The notes below the pieces were generated by a model. It did not search any database, was not told where the DNA came from, and was given only the letters and a program-made list of their open reading frames with translations. From Branchiostoma floridae (lineage: Eukaryota > Chordata > Leptocardii > Amphioxiformes > Branchiostomatidae): DNA of 60,000 nucleotides. The translations under genes were made by a program, and so were the position numbers. Location: positions 11,433,491 to 11,493,490 of the forward strand of contig NC_049983.1 in assembly GCF_000003815.2 (NCBI RefSeq). The letters are read 5' to 3'. Of the stretch, positions 55,401-60,000 are shown one piece after another. How positions within the stretch are numbered: position 1 is the first letter of the stretch; the number at the start of each line of letters is the position of its first letter.

Positions 55401-58400
55401 TGTGCAGTGTACTTATCAAGGGATGCCATGAGGAGGTAATTCAATTAGCTTCTAGAAATGTGTTAATTTTATCGTTGTTTGCTATCTCCATTTTATGCTG
55501 AATAATGTTCTGAAAATAGAGCCCTTCCTATTTTGAAATCTCATACATGCACATGGGATATACATGTATCATTCTGCAGTAGAAAATAGCTAGTGCCACC
55601 AAACCATGGTCAATGACATTTATGCATCACTGAAGGATGATTTATTTTGGGCATGCACATGATTATTGTAACCAAATCTTCACAATATTTATTGTTATCA
55701 AGTTGCCTGATGTAAAAACAATAAATGATACCGATAGGGTAGCATGGCCACATCACAGGAAACTGTTATAAATCACCATGTCATGAGATGCTAGAATATG
55801 AAATGTATATGATACATGATCAGTAAGTACAAAGCTTNNNNNNNNNNNNNNNNNNNNNNNNNNNNNNNNNNNNNNNNNNNNNNNNNNNNNNNNNNNNNNN
55901 NNNNNNNNNNNNNNNNNNNNNNNNNNNNNNNNNNNNNACGGGGCCTTCTGATTGGTCCGCGGCGCCTGGCTATATGATAATATATGTTGATAGATTTTAC
56001 ACGACTCAGTGTAATCTGTTTATCTGTTGTATCTTATCTGATCCTTACCTCCCTCATGACCTCAATGAAGAGCGGCCTGCAGGACAATTTGAGCTTCTGA
56101 TGAATAAATAAAAGTTCAACAATCGTATCAGGCACTTACTGCACTATTGTATGGATCCACTGTACATAGCTGTTCACATTACTCTTTGATTTAGATATTA
56201 GGTAGATAGTGCATTTTGATTACATTGCTTTCAGTCTTTACACCTTGTCAATAAATCATCATATAACACAAACAAAATGCAGGCTATTAAAGACCTATTT
56301 AGTACAAGTGCAGCTCTCAGTGAGGCCCCATAGGGATCAGCAGCTACATATACATGTAATGTTACAGCTTCTCTCAGTCTTACTCACACACCACACACAG
56401 ATACAAAACACACACAGTCACACACACATGTACGCACACACGTGCTCACACGCACACACTCACACACACACACGCACACATACTCCCCCCCCTCTCGCTC
56501 AGACACTCTATATACAAACAGCACAGAATAACAAACATCTCAGCTTGAAGTGTACACTGCAATAACATATGTTTGCTTATGTACAGGGAGGAAAGGAGAC
56601 CTACCAGCACTGTCTCCTCCCCCCTGTCCCCTGACTGGTGTGTGGTGGTACAGCCCAGCCTTGACTCGGACCTGCTAGAACACCTGACCACACCTGCCCA
56701 GGTGGCTAACCTGGCATCCTCCATCCTGAGCCGTCAGCTGCTGACCCTACCTGACCTCCAGCCTACACCCCAGCTGGTGGATACACTCTTCAAGGCCTTA
56801 CAGGTAAAAACATTGGTCTAGAAAAACAAACATTGTCAAGCAAAATTCCTTCAGAATCTTTAGAGTTTTCTAGAAATGTAGGAAATGGTGAAGTGTTTTC
56901 ATAAATCCTTGGCGTTTGGTTTTATTTCAAATCATGCATCAAATAAAAGACTAATTTAATGTGCACATTGAATGGCTTCAGAGGATGGTGAATGTCCATG
57001 ATGTGTTTTTTGTATGTACATGATGTTAGTTGAAATATTGTATACTTGTGTTCATGACCAAGAGAACATTAAGTGCAATTTCCTATATACTTCTAATATT
57101 TCTTTATCGAGGTATCACAGTTATATGACTGGTTGATAACAGGTTTCTACCCTAATACATTGTGAAATTAGCTAATAATGGTTTATTACAACTGGTTGCC
57201 TTCCTTCCTGATCTATATAAATAGAGCACCTTATAATCAGATTATTCAGTGGCAGACAATCCACAACAATGACAAACTGCTTCCTTTATCCTAACCTCAA
57301 CAGTAAATGTTTAAAGCTTAAGTCTTTTTTACATATAGAAATTGATAAACATTGCCATTCTAAGAGTTGTGCAATGTCATAACACCTCCCAGATGTGTGT
57401 TTGACTGTTACCAGCTTGACACATGACAAAACACAGTTCAATCCTTATCTAGTATCCTCATGCATGTTTCCTATTCCATCCTTTCTAAGTGGTTGTAGGA
57501 AATGTAGCAGGCACATTACAAGCTGAAGCTTTAGAGCCTGGAATCAAATCAGTTCCTCGGTAATTGAATCATGACAAGTCTGATAAGGAAACTGCTACGT
57601 CATTGGTAATGGTCTTTCCTTAATGATAATCCTTCCTGTGCTGTTTCTAGGTCACAGTAATATCCCTTGAAAAGGATGATGTATTGCACTTAGTCTAATT
57701 TGCTTTTAATGTATAATTAACACAGACTCCTTCATACTTACATCAGGCAGTGCTGTCCCTGGTGCTGAAATGTGATGTGATCAGTCAGTGATTGGTCATA
57801 TGTCATGTTGCTTGTAGGGATATCAATCAGGATGTTGCCCTACATTAGAACTAGGCACATGGACATAGCACATATGGACTAGGTACATAATGTATATGAA
57901 ATGTTTGAAAATCTGAAGTTATACTGGGACATCATTTCAAATTATGTAGTCTCTGTATTGAATTGCAATGTGATGATGTAAGGAAAGCTAAGTGTGAGCA
58001 CATATCATGTTTGCCCTAAGATCTTCTAAAGGCACCTATGAAAAGAATATCATTCTTCTTTTTAATTCACAAATTGGTAGCACTGATTTTATTGGCTGTC
58101 ACATTAACAGGTGGCAGCTACTAACAGCACAATTGATTGGTTGTTGACATGCCCTTACTAAGTCTGTAATCATGCTTATGTTAGTTTTAGGATTCTTAGT
58201 TGTTCTGTTAACTTAAGATAGACCAATAAGCTTTTAGCTCCATGTGTACTACTTCATGCGCATGTCGACTGAATGCTTTTATTGAGTTGTGTAATAAACC
58301 ATTCCATCCTTCATGGCTGTCTCCAGGAGGTATCAGAGGTTGACCAGCAGGTGCTGGTGGATTTTGTGAGAGAGTTCTACCAGGAGACAGGACAGGAGAG

Positions 58401-59733
58401 CAGTGATGGGAGGGGCGAGGCTAAAGGGGGTGAGACACCTGCAGGGCGGGTCCCAGGTCACACCTGCATCATACAGCTGCTGGTTCAGCTGCTCAGGTTC
58501 TCCCTGGTAAGTGGATTTTTGTGCAAAGATAGCTTGTGTGTGATTTAGTTCTCTTTTTGTTCATACATCTCGGGAATGTGTTGAAAGGAAATACGAAAAT
58601 AAAAAGAGTTGTCTAGTCAACATGTAAAGCCCTTGTTGCTTGCATGGCTTTGTAGACAGCAAATTATATTTATCAACATACTGCATGGCAGTTGATGTTG
58701 CACAAGACCTTAGTGTAGGAAGGGATGAAAAGCTTGATTTGCTGCAACTTGTTATTAGCCATTGATCAATTTCTTAAAGTTTTATGTAATTCCTAAAACC
58801 AGATTGATGTCACCGGTGTAATGGCTGAGTGGGTAGAGTGGGTAGAGTGTTCAGTAGGTCATGAGTTCAATCCCCAGCTAAGTCATACCAAAGACTTTAA
58901 AAATGGTACATGCTGCTTTCTCTGTTTAGCACTCAGCATTACTGAGGAAGAGTATGGCAGCTAAACACACATCACTACCAGCGGACTAGCCCCCTGCTGA
59001 AGTGGCTTGCACAAATGTGTGGCCCAAGGGCTACAGAAATGGAGATTATCACCACCCTTAAGCATCTGTTACAGATGCATTTGTAACTTGAACTTTAAAG
59101 TCAGTTGATCAGAAGAACTCCCTTTCTGTATTCCCAGGAATATTCTGAAGAACTCCCTTTTTGTATTACCAGGAATATTCTGGAAAAAGTCCCTTTTTGT
59201 ATTACCGGGAATATTCTGAAGAACTCCCTTTTTGTATTACCAGGAATATTCTGGAAAAAGTCCCTTTTTGTATTACCGGGAATATTCTGAAGAACTCCCT
59301 TTCTGTATTCCTAGGAATATTCTGAAGAACTCCCTTTCTGTATTCCCAGCAATATTCTGAAGAACTCCCTTTTTGTATTACCAGGAATATTCTGGAAAAA
59401 GTCCCTTTTTGTATTACAGGGAATATTCTGAAGAACTCCCTTTTTGTATTACCAGGAATATTCTGGAAAAAGTCCCTTTTTGTATTACTGGGAATATTCT
59501 GAAGAACTCCCTTTCTGTATTCACAGGACCCCATCCAGCACAACATCCTGTGGCTGCGTCTGCTGGCAGGACTCAGCACCTTCACAGCTAACCTGCAGCC
59601 CCTGGTGGAGTGTAAGGCCTCCCCAGCTGTACAGGGGGCCATGGCAGCTCACCACTGCAGCGCAGAGCTGCAGCTGTACAGCTGCCAGGTGCTGGGGCAG
59701 CTGGCAACATACAGACCACTTCCTGGTGAGAAG
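52336..59733 (+). CDS. Unidentified protein with N-terminal FHA-like domain, 5' part (6 exons)
   Basis: Exons 52336-52441, 53328-53495, 54583-54634, 56587-56803, 58327-58506 and 59527-59733 join in phase to give 310 residues, and the frame is still open at the last donor, so the gene continues beyond the window. Residues about 14-108 look like a forkhead-associated domain: TIGSSTDADIAIKG on the first conserved strand and GCLVRVGRHGLFRFE on the last. FHA domains bind phosphothreonine peptides, but the usual Arg after the Gly of the TIGR loop is Ser here, so binding is uncertain. Residues 150-310 are Leu-rich and helical (VANLASSILSRQLLTLPDL; IIQLLVQLLRFSL), suggestive of ARM/HEAT-type repeats. 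No gene name is offered. A short isoform is possible (see the 53496-53642 entry). Confidence 0.75.
53328..53495 (+). CDS. FHA gene exon 2
   Basis: The acceptor is aactttcag and the donor gccagg|gtacgt. It encodes SSTDADIAIKGESEAGDFCV to LREPTPLSQ, the middle of the FHA-like domain. Confidence 0.75.
53496..53642 (+). other. Possible read-through end of a short FHA isoform
   Basis: If the exon 2 donor is not used, the frame stays open for about 40 codons (TLVIRIDAGHFVPLPTRSM) to TGA at 53615, followed 20 bases later by AATAAA (53637-53642). This would give a 131-residue, FHA-only protein by intronic polyadenylation. It may equally be a chance open stretch. Confidence 0.35.
53895..54261. mobile_element. 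Harbinger-type MITE
   Basis: Terminal inverted repeats GGCCACACCAATTTAATTTC plus TTGGTTCACGGATT (34 of 34 by eye) are flanked by TTA on both sides (53892-53894, 54262-54264). A 3-bp TTA target duplication is typical of PIF/Harbinger. 367 bp, no coding; an inner A-rich tract (AAATAAAAATAAAAATAAAA) is mirrored at the other end. Confidence 0.85.
54583..54634 (+). CDS. FHA gene exon 3
   Basis: The acceptor is ttgttgcag and the donor aaaag|gtaaga, 52 bp. It encodes CLVRVGRHGLFRFERK, the closing strands of the FHA-like domain. Confidence 0.75.
55838..55937. other. Assembly gap (100 N)
   Basis: Standard-size gap. Confidence 1.
56384..56482. repeat. CA-rich simple repeat
   Basis: Imperfect (CA)n with ACG interruptions about 100 bases before exon 4 of the FHA gene. 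Confidence 0.9.
56587..56803 (+). CDS. FHA gene exon 4
   Basis: The acceptor is cttatgtacag and the donor ttacag|gtaaaa. It encodes a Ser/Pro-rich linker (STVSSPLSPDW) then VANLASSILSRQLLTLPDL. GC content is far above the flanking introns. Confidence 0.82.
56804..58326 (+). other. FHA gene intron 4
   Basis: AT-rich; no exon or element recognised. A lone CTGTCCCTGGTGCTGAA at 57752-57768 resembles the core of the 43-bp minisatellite at 7738. Confidence 0.45.
58327..58506 (+). CDS. FHA gene exon 5
   Basis: The acceptor is tgtctccag and the donor ctg|gtaagt, phase 0 on both sides (60 codons), so it could be skipped without frame loss. It encodes EVSEVDQQVLVDFVREFY, an acidic/Gly linker and CIIQLLVQLLRFSL. 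Confidence 0.82.
58811..59090 (+). mobile_element. tRNA-like SINE
   Basis: The A-box-like TAATGGCTGAGTGGGTAGAG and B-box-like GAGTTCAATCCCC (58862-58875) have tRNA-like spacing. An unrelated tail follows. It differs from the other SINEs in the window. Confidence 0.55.
59106..59526 (+). repeat. 35/36-bp minisatellite ending in the exon 6 acceptor
   Basis: About 12 units alternate GAATATTCTGAAGAACTCCC with GAATATTCTGGAAAAAGTCC, each followed by TTTTTGTATTACCAG or TTTTTGTATTACCGG, making a 71-bp higher-order repeat. The last unit ends CTGTATTCACAG, the acceptor used at 59527. Several upstream units also end in a pyrimidine tract plus AG. Confidence 0.93.
59527..59733 (+). CDS. FHA gene exon 6
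   Basis: The acceptor is gtattcacag and the donor aag|gtatgt, phase 0. It encodes DPIQHNILWLRLLAGLSTF to YRPLPGEK, Leu-rich and helical. The frame is open at the donor, so further exons lie beyond the window. Confidence 0.82.
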
Positions 59734-60000
59734 GTATGTTGAGAGGTACTTAATTTGCTATCAGGTGCTTAGGCAACATACAGGCAACTTCCTGGTGATA
59801 TGGCATACTATGATATGATGCATTAGTTTGGAATTCTACTGTATGAATATTACAGTCATACCTGCAATGTAGTTGTTGATATGATTTATTTAAACACTTC
59901 AGCAACTCTTGAACAAAGTCTGTTTCGTTTCATAACCTTCCTTTAATTCTTCAGTAAACGTTTTGACAACCATCTGTCATCTTGGTCAGTATAAAATGAA
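59734..60000 (+). other. FHA gene intron 6 (to window end)
   Basis: The first bases partly repeat the exon end (caggtgcttaggcaacatacaggcaacttcctggtga against exon 59690-59730), another partial copy of an exon edge. No further exon seen. Confidence 0.55.

Larger units (their letters stand above)
54635..56586 (+). other. FHA gene intron 3
   Basis: No exon seen. It contains a 100-base gap at 55838-55937 and a CA-rich simple repeat near its end. Confidence 0.5.

Overview
The window is animal nuclear DNA, most likely from a lancelet (Branchiostoma). The inference rests on small exons in long introns, deuterostome-type CaM kinase I and monoamine-oxidase-like proteins, tRNA-derived SINEs, abundant minisatellites and MITEs, and draft-assembly gaps (six N runs, four of exactly 100 bases). 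No rRNA, true tRNA or CRISPR was seen. All recognised host genes lie on the + strand.

Layout. (1) 1-~25060: the 3' part of a calcium/calmodulin-dependent protein kinase I gene. Seven coding exons (5826-21678) carry the catalytic loop to the CaM-binding tail; the glycine loop and lysine exons lie upstream of the window. Introns hold a 43-bp minisatellite (7738-8924), a 56-bp minisatellite (18433-19490), SINEs and MITEs. (2) 25220-26220: repeat-rich intergenic DNA with a telomere-like palindrome. (3) 26432-42282: a complete 14-exon flavin amine oxidase (467 aa). One intron carries a full-length Gypsy LTR retrotransposon with seemingly identical LTRs; another carries an internally deleted mariner. 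(4) 42300-45770: intergenic DNA with a LINE scrap. (5) 45772-49528: a class A GPCR with one coding exon and a probable 5' non-coding exon. (6) 50446-51880: a foldback transposon. (7) 52336-end: the 5' part of an unidentified gene encoding an FHA-like domain followed by a helical region (six exons, continuing past the window).

The most striking pattern is that four exon boundaries in three genes are tandemly duplicated, splice site included. The CaMKI last-exon acceptor has two intact extra copies, each opening an in-frame alternative C-terminus. The amine-oxidase exon 4 donor lies in a 75-bp array of about 14 copies. The amine-oxidase exon 8 acceptor is doubled. The FHA-gene exon 6 acceptor is the last unit of a ~35-bp minisatellite. 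Splice-site arrays at exon edges could be a source of alternative isoforms or of splicing noise, and are the main thing to follow up. Assembly error is the main rival explanation for the shortest of them.

Nothing suggests the genes act in one pathway; they appear to be independent neighbours. Exon limits were placed by eye from GT/AG sites, phase and protein-family similarity.
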